The translations under genes were made by a program, and so were the position numbers. Below, piece by piece: positions 34,733 through 42,528 of a stretch of DNA of 45,648 nucleotides (the first letter of the stretch is position 1; the number at the start of each line of letters is the position of its first letter). Under the pieces are notes generated by a model. The model searched no databases. It worked only from the letters and a program-made list of their open reading frames with translations, and was not told the DNA's origin. Source of the DNA: Pseudomonadota bacterium (GTDB lineage: Bacteria > Pseudomonadota > Alphaproteobacteria > Rhizobiales > Xanthobacteraceae); assembly GCA_963204905.1 (NCBI GenBank), contig CAUJJN010000110.1, positions 1 to 45,648 on the forward strand. The letters are read 5' to 3'.

Positions 34733-35676
34733 TGACCACACTGCTGATTGCTGAACACGACAACAACTCGCTCAAGGACGCGACCAACAAGGCGCTCACC
34801 GCCGCCGCCGAACTCGGCGCAGAGGTGCATGTGCTGGTCGCCGGCGAGAATGCCAAGGGCGCGGCGGATGCCGCGGCCAAGCTTAACGGTGTGGCGAAGG
34901 TGCTGCTGGCCGACGGCGCTGCCTATGCGCATGATCTGGCGGAGCCTCTCGCGGCATTGATCGTCTCGCTGGCGCCGAATTACGACGCTTTCGTCGCGCC
35001 CGCGACTTCACGCTTCAAGAACGTGATGCCGCGCGTCGCTGCGCTGCTCGATGTCATGCAGGTGTCGGAGATCACCAAGGTGGTCGCGCCGGATACCTAT
35101 GAGCGGCCGATCTATGCCGGCAATGCGATCCAGACCGTGAAGTCGAAGGACGCCAAGAAGGTCATCACCGTGCGCACCTCGACCTTCGCCGCGGCCGGCG
35201 AGGGTGGCAGCGCGGCGGTGGAGAGCGTGGCGGCCGTGGCCGATCCGGCCCTGTCGAGCTTTGTCGGTGAGGAGGTCGCCAAGAGCGACCGCCCCGAACT
35301 GACCTCGGCCAAGATCATCGTCTCCGGTGGTCGCGCGATGCAGAGCCGCGAGAACTTCGCCAAATATATCGAGCCGCTGGCGGACAAGCTTGGTGCCGGC
35401 GTCGGCGCCTCGCGCGCGGCGGTGGACGCGGGTTACGCACCGAACGACTGGCAGGTCGGCCAGACCGGCAAGGTGGTGGCGCCGGAGCTGTATGTCGCGA
35501 TCGGCATTTCCGGCGCGATCCAGCATCTCGCCGGCATGAAGGATTCCAAGGTGATCGTCGCGATCAACAAGGACGAAGACGCGCCGATCTTCCAGGTTGC
35601 CGATTACGGTCTGGTTGCGGATCTTTATCAGGCCGTGCCTGAACTCACCGAGGAATTGACCAAGGCCGGGCGCTAA
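34732..35676 (+). CDS. etfA: Electron transfer flavoprotein alpha subunit
   Basis: Alpha subunit of ETF, holding most of the FAD site. The C-terminal FAD domain begins with [15 protein letters not shown] and carries the family signature ending [15 protein letters not shown]. Length 314 aa matches the short bacterial group. Its ATG overlaps the etfB stop (TGATG). A strong GC-rich hairpin follows at 35690-35715, which fits transcription ending here before the hydroxybutyryl-CoA dehydrogenase gene. Confidence 0.95.
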   Translation: MTTLLIAEHDNNSLKDATNKALTAAAELGAEVHVLVAGENAKGAADAAAKLNGVAKVLLADGAAYAHDLAEPLAALIVSLAPNYDAFVAPATSRFKNVMPRVAALLDVMQVSEITKVVAPDTYERPIYAGNAIQTVKSKDAKKVITVRTSTFAAAGEGGSAAVESVAAVADPALSSFVGEEVAKSDRPELTSAKIIVSGGRAMQSRENFAKYIEPLADKLGAGVGASRAAVDAGYAPNDWQVGQTGKVVAPELYVAIGISGAIQHLAGMKDSKVIVAINKDEDAPIFQVADYGLVADLYQAVPELTEELTKAGR

Positions 35677-35689
35677 GCCCAAAGCATAG

Positions 35690-35715
35690 GTCGGCCGGAG
35701 CGGACTCCGGCCGAC
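35690..35715. terminator. Hairpin terminator after etfA
   Basis: A perfect 11-base stem GTCGGCCGGAG (35690-35700) and CTCCGGCCGAC (35705-35715) with a CGGA loop, followed by GTTTA. It lies between the etfA stop and the next start. The T run is short, so it is a terminator-like structure, possibly Rho-assisted. Confidence 0.7.
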
Positions 35716-35786
35716 GTTTATGCCAGAATGAAGCGGAACGGCATTCCATGCCACGGCTTCGACGGCAGAAATAACGAGATGGCGGT

Positions 35787-36659
35787 ATGATCAAGAAGGT
35801 CGGCGTGATCGGCTCGGGTCAGATGGGCAACGGCATTGCGCATGTCGCGGCGCTGGCCGGATATGACGTGGCGCTCTACGACGTCTCGCCGGATCGCTTG
35901 AAGTCGGCGATGGCGACCATCAATGGCAACCTCACCCGGCAGGCCGCCAAGAAGACCATCACCGAGGCGGCGCACAAGCAGGCGCTGAGCCGGATCGAAG
36001 CCGTGGAAAGCCTCGACGGCCTGGCGAATTGCGATCTGGTGATCGAAACCGCGGTCGAAAAGGAAGACGTCAAGCGCAAGATTTTTCAGGATCTGTGCGC
36101 GATTCTGAAACCCGAGGCGATTATCGGATCGAACACGTCGTCGATCTCGATCACGCGGCTCGCGGCCTCGACCGACAGGCCTGAGCGTTTCATCGGCATT
36201 CACTTCATGAATCCGGTGCCGGTGATGGAGCTGGTCGAACTGGTGCGCGGCATCGCCACCGACGACGCCACCTTCGACAGCGCGCGCGCATTCGTCACCT
36301 CGCTCGACAAGCAGATCGCGGTATCGGAGGATTTTCCGGCCTTCATCGTCAACCGCATCCTGCTGCCGATGATCAACGAGGCGATCTACACGCTGTATGA
36401 AGGCGTCGGCAACGTCGAGGCCATCGATGCCGCGATGAAACTCGGCGCACATCATCCGATGGGGCCTCTGGAGCTGGCCGACTTCATCGGCCTCGACACC
36501 TGCCTGTCGATCATGCAGGTGCTGCACGACGGGCTGTCGGATTCGAAGTACCGGCCATGCCCGCTGCTGGTGAAATACGTCGAAGCCGGCTGGCTCGGCC
36601 GCAAGACGCAGCGCGGCTTCTACGACTATCGCGGCGACAAGCCGGTGCCGACGCGCTGA
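35787..36659 (+). CDS. hbdA: 3-hydroxybutyryl-CoA dehydrogenase
   Basis: NAD-dependent oxidation of short-chain (S)-3-hydroxyacyl-CoA. The Rossmann motif GSGQMGNGIAHVAALAGY lies at residues 9-26, the substrate/catalytic strand reads SNTSSISITRLA and the His-containing loop HFMNPVPVMELVELV follows. The C-terminal domain includes HHPMGPLELADFIGLD. Length 290 aa matches the short HbdA/PaaH-like group. It has its own upstream region after the etfA hairpin and is probably part of polyhydroxybutyrate/fatty acid or aromatic-acid lower metabolism. Confidence 0.93.
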   Translation: MIKKVGVIGSGQMGNGIAHVAALAGYDVALYDVSPDRLKSAMATINGNLTRQAAKKTITEAAHKQALSRIEAVESLDGLANCDLVIETAVEKEDVKRKIFQDLCAILKPEAIIGSNTSSISITRLAASTDRPERFIGIHFMNPVPVMELVELVRGIATDDATFDSARAFVTSLDKQIAVSEDFPAFIVNRILLPMINEAIYTLYEGVGNVEAIDAAMKLGAHHPMGPLELADFIGLDTCLSIMQVLHDGLSDSKYRPCPLLVKYVEAGWLGRKTQRGFYDYRGDKPVPTR

Positions 36660-36688
36660 TCTCGCGGTCTGTTCCGCAGCGTCTATTT

Positions 36689-36770
36689 CGTCATTGCGAG
36701 CGTAGCGAAGCAATCCAGTCTGTTTTTAGATAGCTGGATTGCTTTGTCGCTTCACCCCTCGGAATGACGG
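36689..36770. repeat. Dispersed hairpin repeat, copy 1
   Basis: An inverted-repeat element with arms CGTCATTGCGAGCGTAGCG/AAGCAATCCAG and CTGGATTGC/GGAATGACG around a short loop. A second copy, with near-identical outer arms (CCGTCATTGCGAG and CTCGCAATGACGG), lies at 39881-39960. Such elements are scattered in Bradyrhizobium-like genomes and form RNA or DNA hairpins between genes. Here it sits in the gap between hbdA and the YjfB-like gene. Confidence 0.8.
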
Positions 36771-36827
36771 TTTCGGCCAGATTTCGTTAACTTCCACCCA
36801 CTAGAACGGGACTGTGGAGTCGTGCGT

Positions 36828-37016
36828 ATGGATATGAGTCTCGTGACAGCCGCCGTCGGCATGATGGCGTCCAACACGCAATCGCAGGTGGCGACGCGCG
36901 TGTTGAAGATGAATCTCGACGCGCAGGCGCAGGTACTACAACTGCTGGCGCCCGCAAAGGGGCCGGCGGCCAACAATGCGCCGGGCATCGGCAGCAACGT
37001 CGATATTTCAGCCTGA
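36828..37016 (+). CDS. YjfB-like putative motility protein
   Basis: A 62-residue protein starting MDMSLVTAAVGMMASNTQ, with a short helix-rich body (SQVATRVLKMNLDAQAQVLQLL) and an ending GIGSNVDISA. This head-and-tail pattern (MDxxxxxxA...GxNVDIxx) is that of the YjfB family, often named a putative motility protein without proven function. TGGAG (36815-36819) precedes the ATG by 8 bases. The last bases overlap the 3' end of the VOC gene on the other strand by 9 bases. Confidence 0.65.
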   Translation: MDMSLVTAAVGMMASNTQSQVATRVLKMNLDAQAQVLQLLAPAKGPAANNAPGIGSNVDISA

Positions 37017-37445
37017 GAAGGCCTTCTCGATATCAGCGATGACGATCTTGCGCATTTTCAGCATCGCCTGCATCGCGCGATTGGCCTTTTGACGATCAGG
37101 GTCGCTGAGACGGCGGCCCAGAATTGTCGGCACCACTTGCCATGACAGGCCGAATTTATCCTTGAGCCAACCGCATTGCGATTCTTCGCCGCCATCGGCG
37201 GTGAGCCGCGTCCAGAAGTAATCCACTTCGTCCTGCGTCTCGACGCTGATGAAGAACGACACCGCTTCGTTGAACTTGAACCTCGGCCCGCCGTTGAGGG
37301 CGTTGAATCGCTGTCCCTCCAGCTCGAACGTCGCCATGAAGTCGTTAACGGTTTCGACCTTGGCGTTGGGAAACACCGATTTGTAGAAAGCGACGGCCTC
37401 CGGAACGTTGTTGTCGAACCAGAGAAACGGCGTGATCGAGGTCAT
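37008..37445 (-). CDS. VOC-family protein (PhnB-like)
   Basis: A 145-residue single-domain protein of the glyoxalase/bleomycin-resistance/dioxygenase (VOC) superfamily, the group often named after 3-demethylubiquinone methyltransferase or PhnB. It has ITPFLWFDNNVPEAVAFYKSVFP at the start, a central FNALNGGPRFKFNEAVSFFISVET and CGWLKDKFGLSWQVVP. Metal-ligand positions are not obvious. It is the last gene of the minus-strand operon starting at 39838; AGGGA lies 8 bases before its ATG. Function is unknown. Confidence 0.82.
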   Translation of the reverse strand: MTSITPFLWFDNNVPEAVAFYKSVFPNAKVETVNDFMATFELEGQRFNALNGGPRFKFNEAVSFFISVETQDEVDYFWTRLTADGGEESQCGWLKDKFGLSWQVVPTILGRRLSDPDRQKANRAMQAMLKMRKIVIADIEKAFSG

Positions 37446-37506
37446 GTTGGATATCCCTGCAAAGCTGAGGTGATGCGCCCCGCGTGGACGGACGCTCGAT
37501 TTTTTG

Positions 37507-37905
37507 TCAGGCCGATTGCCCGCACTCGCCCGGCACCGGCGTGATCCAGCCGACGCCGATCCCGCCCGGCTGCATCAGGATCGCCATCCGGCCGACATTC
37601 GGAATTTCGAAGATCGGCTTCATCAATTGCGCGCCGGCGGCCACCGCTTTCTCGACGCGCGCATCGACATCGTCGACGGCGAGATACGGCATCCAGCCGT
37701 CGGGAACGCCTTCGAAACCGGGCTGGTTGGTTGGGAAGATTCCTCCGACCGGCCTGCCGCTGGCGAAGATCAGCCAATAGCGTTCGCCGCCGGGCTGGGT
37801 CTGCGCTTCATAAGTCCAGCCGACTGTTCTGGCGTAAAACGCCTTGAAGCCTTCCGGGTCGCGGGTGACGAATTCGTTCCAGTGGAAGTTGCCATGTTCT
37901 GTCAT
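37507..37905 (-). CDS. VOC-family protein (glyoxalase-like)
   Basis: A 132-residue VOC-fold protein. It starts MTEHGNFHWNEFVTRDPEGFKAFYARTVGWTYE, which is the usual first beta-alpha-beta unit, followed by GMEFP-type repeats in the second half (PYLAVDDVDARVEKAVAAGAQ). It is the second to last gene of the operon, between the DUF1428 gene and the other VOC gene. GGAG lies 7 bases before the ATG. Members of this group can bind metal or act on small electrophiles, but no specific activity is implied here. Confidence 0.82.
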   Translation of the reverse strand: MTEHGNFHWNEFVTRDPEGFKAFYARTVGWTYEAQTQPGGERYWLIFASGRPVGGIFPTNQPGFEGVPDGWMPYLAVDDVDARVEKAVAAGAQLMKPIFEIPNVGRMAILMQPGGIGVGWITPVPGECGQSA

Positions 37906-37936
37906 CGCTTTGCTCCGGGACTGTGATGAATGCGGG

Positions 37937-38293
37937 TTACAGCTTCACCAGGGTTTCGAATCCGCCGTAGATCATGCGTTTGGCGTCGAACGGCATGGTC
38001 TTCGGGTCTAAGCCAGCGATACGCGGGTCCTTCATCACCTTGGCGTTGACCCTGTCGCGATGCTTGCGCGACTTGTAGGTGATCCACGAGAAGATCACGG
38101 TCTCATTCGGCTTCAGCTTCACGCTGCGCGGAAACGACGTCCACTTGCCGACCTTGACGTCCTCCGCGACGCATTCGCGATAGTCCAGCGCGCCGTATTC
38201 CTTCCAGATTTTCGCGGCGGAGCGCGCCAGCGCGCGATAGGCCCTGAGGTTCCTTTTCGGCACGGGAAGGATGAAGCCGTCGACATACTGCAT
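37937..38293 (-). CDS. DUF1428 family protein
   Basis: A 118-residue protein of the DUF1428 family. It has MQYVDGFILPVPKRNL at the start, a central LDYRECVAEDVKVGKWTSFPRSVKLKPNETVIFSWI segment and a closing FDAKRMIYGGFETLV. It is predicted to have a ferredoxin-like alpha/beta dimer fold; function is unknown. It is separated from the DUF899 gene by 21 bases and followed by a VOC gene after 31 bases. AAGGA precedes the ATG. Confidence 0.85.
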   Translation of the reverse strand: MQYVDGFILPVPKRNLRAYRALARSAAKIWKEYGALDYRECVAEDVKVGKWTSFPRSVKLKPNETVIFSWITYKSRKHRDRVNAKVMKDPRIAGLDPKTMPFDAKRMIYGGFETLVKL

Positions 38294-38314
38294 GAGGCGT
38301 CCTTTTGGTTGTGA

Positions 38315-39052
38315 TCAGGAATGGCAACAGGCGCCGGCATTGCCGGTGGCGGCATATTCGTCGTGACGCTTGACCCAGTCGGTCAGATTGCCGTTGAGCA
38401 GTTCGCCGCGTCCCTTCGGCGTCATGTCGAGCAAGGCGTAGGTGCCGAGCAGCGCTTCCCCGCCGCGTGCGAAAGCGGAATAGGTGTGGAACACCTCTCC
38501 CGTTTCGTTCTTCGCGAATACGCTGTAGCCGGGCAGTTCCTCGATGCCGGGATCGATCATCTGGTAATTGTATTCGGCGTTGTGGGAGGCGAGTTGCTCC
38601 GGCGTAAAGGAGACATGAAAGTCGTAATTGAAATCGCTGCCGAACGACGACACCCAGTCGAAGTGCCAGCCCATGCGCTGTTTGTAGGCTTCGATCTCCG
38701 AAAGCGGCGCGCGCGACACCGCGACATAGGCGACATCACGCTGCGCCAAATGCACCAGCGCGCCTTCGACATGATCGGCGCCGAACGAGCAGCCGACGCA
38801 GCCTTCCTTCCAGCCAGGGGCCAGCATGAAGTGATTGACGATCAACTGGCTCTTGTCGCCGAACAGATCGACGAGCGATTTCGGGCCGGCCGGTGACTCG
38901 AAAACGTAGGTCTTCTCGATTTTCATCCAGGGCAGCGCGCGCCGTTCCGCGCTGATCGCGTCGCGCAGGTGCGTCAGTTCCTTCTCGCGTGCGAGGTGTA
39001 GCTTGCGGGCCGCGAGCCATTCGTTTCGGGACACGACATTGTGTTGTTGCAT
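38315..39052 (-). CDS. DUF899 family thioredoxin-like protein
   Basis: A 245-residue protein of the DUF899 group, which has a thioredoxin-like fold. It starts MQQHNVVSRNEWLAARKLHLAREKELT, with FMLAPGWKEGCVGCSFGADHVEGA containing a CxxC at the thioredoxin position, and ends in GACCHS. GGAG precedes ATG 39052 by 7 bases; a longer in-frame reading upstream overlaps the SRPBCC gene and lacks a start signal. It is the third gene of the operon, 22 bases after the SRPBCC gene. Activity is unknown; redox or peroxide chemistry is a guess from the CxxC. Confidence 0.85.
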   Translation of the reverse strand: MQQHNVVSRNEWLAARKLHLAREKELTHLRDAISAERRALPWMKIEKTYVFESPAGPKSLVDLFGDKSQLIVNHFMLAPGWKEGCVGCSFGADHVEGALVHLAQRDVAYVAVSRAPLSEIEAYKQRMGWHFDWVSSFGSDFNYDFHVSFTPEQLASHNAEYNYQMIDPGIEELPGYSVFAKNETGEVFHTYSAFARGGEALLGTYALLDMTPKGRGELLNGNLTDWVKRHDEYAATGNAGACCHS

Positions 39053-39074
39053 GGTGTTCTCCCGTTCGATGTCG

Positions 39075-39509
39075 TCAGGTGAATAACCGCTCGAGCTTGT
39101 CGAGGGTGCCGGTCCAGCCGCGTTCGTGGCCGTCGCGCGCGGCCTCGTCGAAGAACCGGGCATGGTTGAGCGAGAGCAGCGTGCCGTTGCCGTCTGGTCG
39201 CAGCGTCACGGTGACGAGCGACTCGCGCTCAGGCGTCGAGTGCCACGCCCAACTGAAGACGAGGCGCTGCGGCGGCGTGACGTCGCGATAGGCGCCGCCG
39301 ACCTCGTGCGTCTCGCCGTCGTTGGTTCTGAAGCGAATGCGAAAGCGGCCGCCGACGCGGACGTCCATGTCGGCCTGCACCGATCCGACGATGGTGTGCG
39401 CGGGTCCGAACCAGTGGACTATTTTTTCGGGATCGACCCACGCCGCGAAGACTTTTTCGGGCGTCGCATTGATCCGGCGGTTGAGGGTGAGGCTGGGTTG
39501 GGTAAGCAC
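39075..39509 (-). CDS. SRPBCC-family (AHSA1-like) protein
   Basis: A 144-residue START-like helix-grip protein. It starts VLTQPSLTLNRRINATPEKVFAAWVDPEKIVHWFGP, followed by the VGGRFRIRF strand and a C-terminal GWTGTLDKLERLF helix, as in AHSA1/SRPBCC proteins. I chose the GTG at 39509 because GGAGG lies 7 bases upstream. The gene overlaps the 3' end of the ArsR gene by 91 bases in a different frame. ArsR-SRPBCC pairs are common in alphaproteobacteria; ligand and role are unknown. Confidence 0.85.
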   Translation of the reverse strand: MLTQPSLTLNRRINATPEKVFAAWVDPEKIVHWFGPAHTIVGSVQADMDVRVGGRFRIRFRTNDGETHEVGGAYRDVTPPQRLVFSWAWHSTPERESLVTVTLRPDGNGTLLSLNHARFFDEAARDGHERGWTGTLDKLERLFT

Positions 39510-39838
39510 GCGTCGTCCTCCACAAAGGCTGCGAGACGGTCGAGTTGTTCGGTCCAGAACCGCTGATAGCGAGTGAGCCACTGCATGGCGTCTTCCATCG
39601 GGCCGGCGGTCAGGCGGCAGGTGACTGCGCGGCCGACCTTGCTGCGCGCGATCAGGCCGGCATCCGAGAGGACGTCGAGATGCTTCATCACCGCCGGCAA
39701 CGACATCGCGAACGGCTTCGCCAATTCGCTCACGGTCGCGCCGTCGCGGTCTTGCAGTTGCGCCAGCAGCGCGCGGCGGGTCGGGTCCGCCAGCGCGGCA
39801 AAGGTGCGGTCGAGCGGGTCGATTTGATAGTAAACCAT
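39419..39838 (-). CDS. ArsR-family transcriptional regulator
   Basis: A 139-residue winged-helix regulator. It starts MVYYQIDPLDRTFAALADPTRRALLAQL, and the recognition part VSELAKPFAMSLPAVMKHLDVLSDAGLI is a standard ArsR HTH. No metal-binding Cys motif is seen, so it is a non-metal member. It heads the minus-strand operon. Its start codon lies within the palindrome AACCATATGGTT (39833-39844), which suggests autorepression at translation start or promoter. The 3' end overlaps the SRPBCC gene by 91 bases. Confidence 0.87.
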   Translation of the reverse strand: MVYYQIDPLDRTFAALADPTRRALLAQLQDRDGATVSELAKPFAMSLPAVMKHLDVLSDAGLIARSKVGRAVTCRLTAGPMEDAMQWLTRYQRFWTEQLDRLAAFVEDDACLPNPASPSTAGSMRRPKKSSRRGSIPKK

Positions 39839-39844
39839 ATGGTT
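39833..39844. promoter_or_regulatory. Palindrome over the ArsR start codon
   Basis: AACCATATGGTT is a perfect 12-base dyad whose centre contains the ATG of the minus-strand ArsR gene. ArsR-family proteins often bind such ATA-rich dyads. Bound repressor here would block transcript initiation or early elongation of the whole six-gene operon. Binding is inferred. Confidence 0.55.
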
Positions 39845-39880
39845 AAGTATAAGCGCGCGGTCCAGGGCGTCAAGGGCTTT

Positions 39881-39960
39881 CCGTCATTGCGAGGAGCGCC
39901 AGTGACGAAGCAATCCAGCCCCTAAAGACTGGATTGCTTCGTTTCGCTCGCAATGACGGA
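39881..39960. repeat. Dispersed hairpin repeat, copy 2
   Basis: Second copy of the element at 36689. The arms CCGTCATTGCGAG and CTCGCAATGACGG are perfect complements at the ends, with AAGCAATCCAG and CTGGATTGCTT as an inner stem around CCCCTAAAGA. It separates the divergently oriented ArsR operon from the end of tlpA. Confidence 0.8.
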
Positions 39961-39980
39961 AATAGAGTTGAGGTTGCTGC

Positions 39981-40652
39981 TTACTGCCCGATCGTCGCCT
40001 GGATCAGCTTGATGGCGTCCTCGCTGTCCCATTCGGCGGGGCCGGCCATGTTGCCGATCTGGCAGCCCTTGCCGTCGATCAGCACCGAGGTCGGCATGCC
40101 GAGCGCGAGGCCGATGCTCTTGAGATCCTGGAACACCCTGGCCTTGGCGTCGCTGAAGTTGCCGAGCCGGGTCAGGTTGGCGTCCTTGAGGAAGGCTTTC
40201 GGTTTCTCGAGGTCGCGGGTGTCGATATTGACGGCGACCACCTGGAACTTGTCGCCGCCGAGCTTGGCCTCCAGCCGTTCCAGCGCCGGCATTTCCTTGC
40301 GGCACGGCACGCACCACGTCGCCCACAGGTTGAGCAGCACGGTCTTGCCGCGCCAGTCGGAGAGCTTTTTCGGGTTGCCCTGGCCGTCGTCGAAGGCCAG
40401 ATCGGGCATCTTCATCGGCTTCTGAACCATGGTCAGCGCCGCGACTTCGCCGGTCGCCAGTGGCGCGACCTTCTTCGCCACCGTCATGGCACTCGCGCAA
40501 TCCGGGTCCCCGCCGGCATTTTGCTGCTTGGCGTTCCACTGGGTGACGATGCCGTAGCCGACGATGGCGCCGGCCGCGATGGCGCTGAGCAGCAGCGGCA
40601 GGCGGCGGGCGGCGGGGCGGGCAGGCGGATTGTCGGGCATATCGTTTGTCAT
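39981..40652 (-). CDS. tlpA: Membrane-anchored thiol:disulfide protein TlpA
   Basis: Periplasmic thioredoxin-like protein with an N-terminal membrane anchor (residues about 18-37). The active-site motif WCVPC (Cys114, Cys117), cis-Pro187 and a second pair, Cys52 and Cys197, match the structural disulphide of Bradyrhizobium TlpA, which reduces copper-chaperone and oxidase-assembly partners in cytochrome aa3 maturation. The opening and closing sequence ([28 protein letters not shown] and [11 protein letters not shown]) is very like it. Length is 223 aa. I take ATG 40652, which has no clear ribosome site; ATG 40640 is a possible alternative. It diverges from argH. Confidence 0.9.
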   Translation of the reverse strand: MTNDMPDNPPARPAARRLPLLLSAIAAGAIVGYGIVTQWNAKQQNAGGDPDCASAMTVAKKVAPLATGEVAALTMVQKPMKMPDLAFDDGQGNPKKLSDWRGKTVLLNLWATWCVPCRKEMPALERLEAKLGGDKFQVVAVNIDTRDLEKPKAFLKDANLTRLGNFSDAKARVFQDLKSIGLALGMPTSVLIDGKGCQIGNMAGPAEWDSEDAIKLIQATIGQ

Positions 40653-40778
40653 CCGGGGTGTGATGCGGCTATGCAGGGGTTTATACGGCAAGCCGGGCGC
40701 AAAGCGGAATCGCCGATCCCGCCCGTGCCGGACAGATCGAGCGGCAAGACCAAAAGCGACGAGACAAGAGCGACAAGC

Positions 40779-42185
40779 ATGAGCAACAAGATGTGGGGCG
40801 GCAGGTTCGAAGACGGACCCGACGCGATCATGGAGGAAATCAACGTCTCCATCGACGTCGATCGCCACCTTTACGCGCAGGATATCGCCGCATCCAAGGC
40901 GCACGCCGCCATGCTTGCCGCGCAGGGCATTATCACCGCGAGTGATGCAAAAAACATCGCCAAAGGTCTAGACACGATTTTGTCAGAGATCGTGGCGGAC
41001 AAATTCACCTTCAAGCGCGCGCTGGAAGACATTCACATGAATGTCGAGAGCCGGTTGAGCGAATTGATCGGCCCGGCGGCCGGGCGGCTGCACACCGCGC
41101 GCTCGCGCAACGATCAGGTGGCGACCGATTTCCGGCTGTTCGTGCGCGACACCATCGACGCGATCGACGCGGCGCTCGCCGGTTTGCAGCAGGCGCTGGC
41201 GGAGCGTGCGCTTGAACACGCCGACACCGTGATGCCCGGCTTCACCCATTTGCAGACGGCGCAGCCGGTGACCTTCGGCCATCACCTCCTCGCTTATGTC
41301 GAGATGACCGCGCGCGACCGTGGCCGCTTCAGTGATGCGCGCAAGCGGCTCAACGAAAGCCCGCTCGGCGCGGCGGCATTGGCCGGCACCTCATTCCCGA
41401 TCGATCGCCATGCCACCGCGAAGGCGCTGGGTTTCGATCGCCCGATGGCCAATTCGCTCGATGCGGTATCGGATCGCGATTTCGTGCTGGAGACGCTGGC
41501 GGCGTCTTCGATCGCGTCAGTGCATCTGTCGCGCATCGCCGAGGAGATCGTGATCTGGACCTCGCCGCTGGTCGGCCTGGTGCGGCTCTCCGACAAGTTC
41601 ACCAGCGGCTCCTCGATCATGCCGCAGAAGCGCAATCCCGACGCCGCAGAACTGGTGCGCGCCAAGACCGGTCGCGTCATCGGCTCGCTCAACGCGCTGC
41701 TGATCGTCATGAAGGGGCTGCCGCTGACCTATCAAAAGGATATGCAGGAAGACAAGGAAGGCGCGATGGAAGGCTTCGCCGCGATCTCGCTGGCGATCCG
41801 CGCCATCGCCGGCATGGTGCGCGACCTGGTGCCAGATGAAGCCCGCATGAAGCTCGCGGCCGGCGAGGGCTACGCCACCGCGACCGATCTCGCCGACTGG
41901 CTGGTGCGCACCCTGAAGATGCCGTTCCGCGACGCCCATCACGTCACCGGGCGCATCGTCGGGATCGCCTCGAAGCAGGGCGTGGCGTTGCATGATCTGC
42001 CGCTGAAGGACATGCAGGCGGTCGAGCCGAAGATCACGGCCGCGGTGCTCGACGTGCTGTCGGTGGAAGCCTCGGTGAAAAGCCGCGTCAGCTATGGCGG
42101 CACCGCGCCGAAGAATGTCCGCGCGCAAGCCAAGGCCTGGCTCAAACGCTTGGAAAAAGAGCAAAAATCAGGCCGCTCGCGATAA
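40779..42185 (+). CDS. argH: Argininosuccinate lyase
   Basis: Splits argininosuccinate into arginine and fumarate in arginine synthesis. The family starts [22 protein letters not shown] and the signature [12 protein letters not shown] lies at residues 277-288, with [15 protein letters not shown] segments upstream ([14 protein letters not shown]). Length from ATG 40779 is 468 aa, typical. It diverges from tlpA over a 126-base gap. It is followed by lptM and lysA in the order common to alphaproteobacteria. Confidence 0.95.
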   Translation: MSNKMWGGRFEDGPDAIMEEINVSIDVDRHLYAQDIAASKAHAAMLAAQGIITASDAKNIAKGLDTILSEIVADKFTFKRALEDIHMNVESRLSELIGPAAGRLHTARSRNDQVATDFRLFVRDTIDAIDAALAGLQQALAERALEHADTVMPGFTHLQTAQPVTFGHHLLAYVEMTARDRGRFSDARKRLNESPLGAAALAGTSFPIDRHATAKALGFDRPMANSLDAVSDRDFVLETLAASSIASVHLSRIAEEIVIWTSPLVGLVRLSDKFTSGSSIMPQKRNPDAAELVRAKTGRVIGSLNALLIVMKGLPLTYQKDMQEDKEGAMEGFAAISLAIRAIAGMVRDLVPDEARMKLAAGEGYATATDLADWLVRTLKMPFRDAHHVTGRIVGIASKQGVALHDLPLKDMQAVEPKITAAVLDVLSVEASVKSRVSYGGTAPKNVRAQAKAWLKRLEKEQKSGRSR

Positions 42186-42270
42186 TTAGGCGAAATTTCC
42201 CGCTGCGGCGGGGCTCGCCAGCGCCATTCAATCTTTGTATGGTGGCGCCGGATTTTTGGGGAACTCAGCT

Positions 42271-42522
42271 GTGAGCCGTATCTCTCACCCGGTCTCGTCC
42301 CGATGGGCGGTTGTCTTGTTGACCGCCGCGACGCTGGCGCTGGCCGGTTGCGGGCGAAAGGGTCCGCTTGATTTGCCGCCCAATGCGCCGCAGCCGACCG
42401 CGTCGCAGGAAGCGCCTCCGGAGCTGGGCAGCGTGTTCAATCCGACGGCCGACCAGAACCGCGAGCCGGCGGCGGCGAAGGGCCGCAAACGATCGTTCGT
42501 TCTCGATCCGATCCTGGACTAA
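42271..42522 (+). CDS. lptM: LPS-assembly-associated lipoprotein LptM (YifL-like)
   Basis: Small outer-membrane lipoprotein of about 83 aa. The signal ends LAGC, directly followed by GRKGPLDLPP, the invariant start of mature LptM/YifL, which assists LptD maturation. I take the GTG at 42271 with GGGGA upstream; an ATG at 42235 would place extra residues before the signal. It lies between argH and lysA, its usual position, and lysA begins 6 bases after its stop. Confidence 0.87.
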   Translation: MSRISHPVSSRWAVVLLTAATLALAGCGRKGPLDLPPNAPQPTASQEAPPELGSVFNPTADQNREPAAAKGRKRSFVLDPILD

Positions 42523-42528
42523 GCGCCC

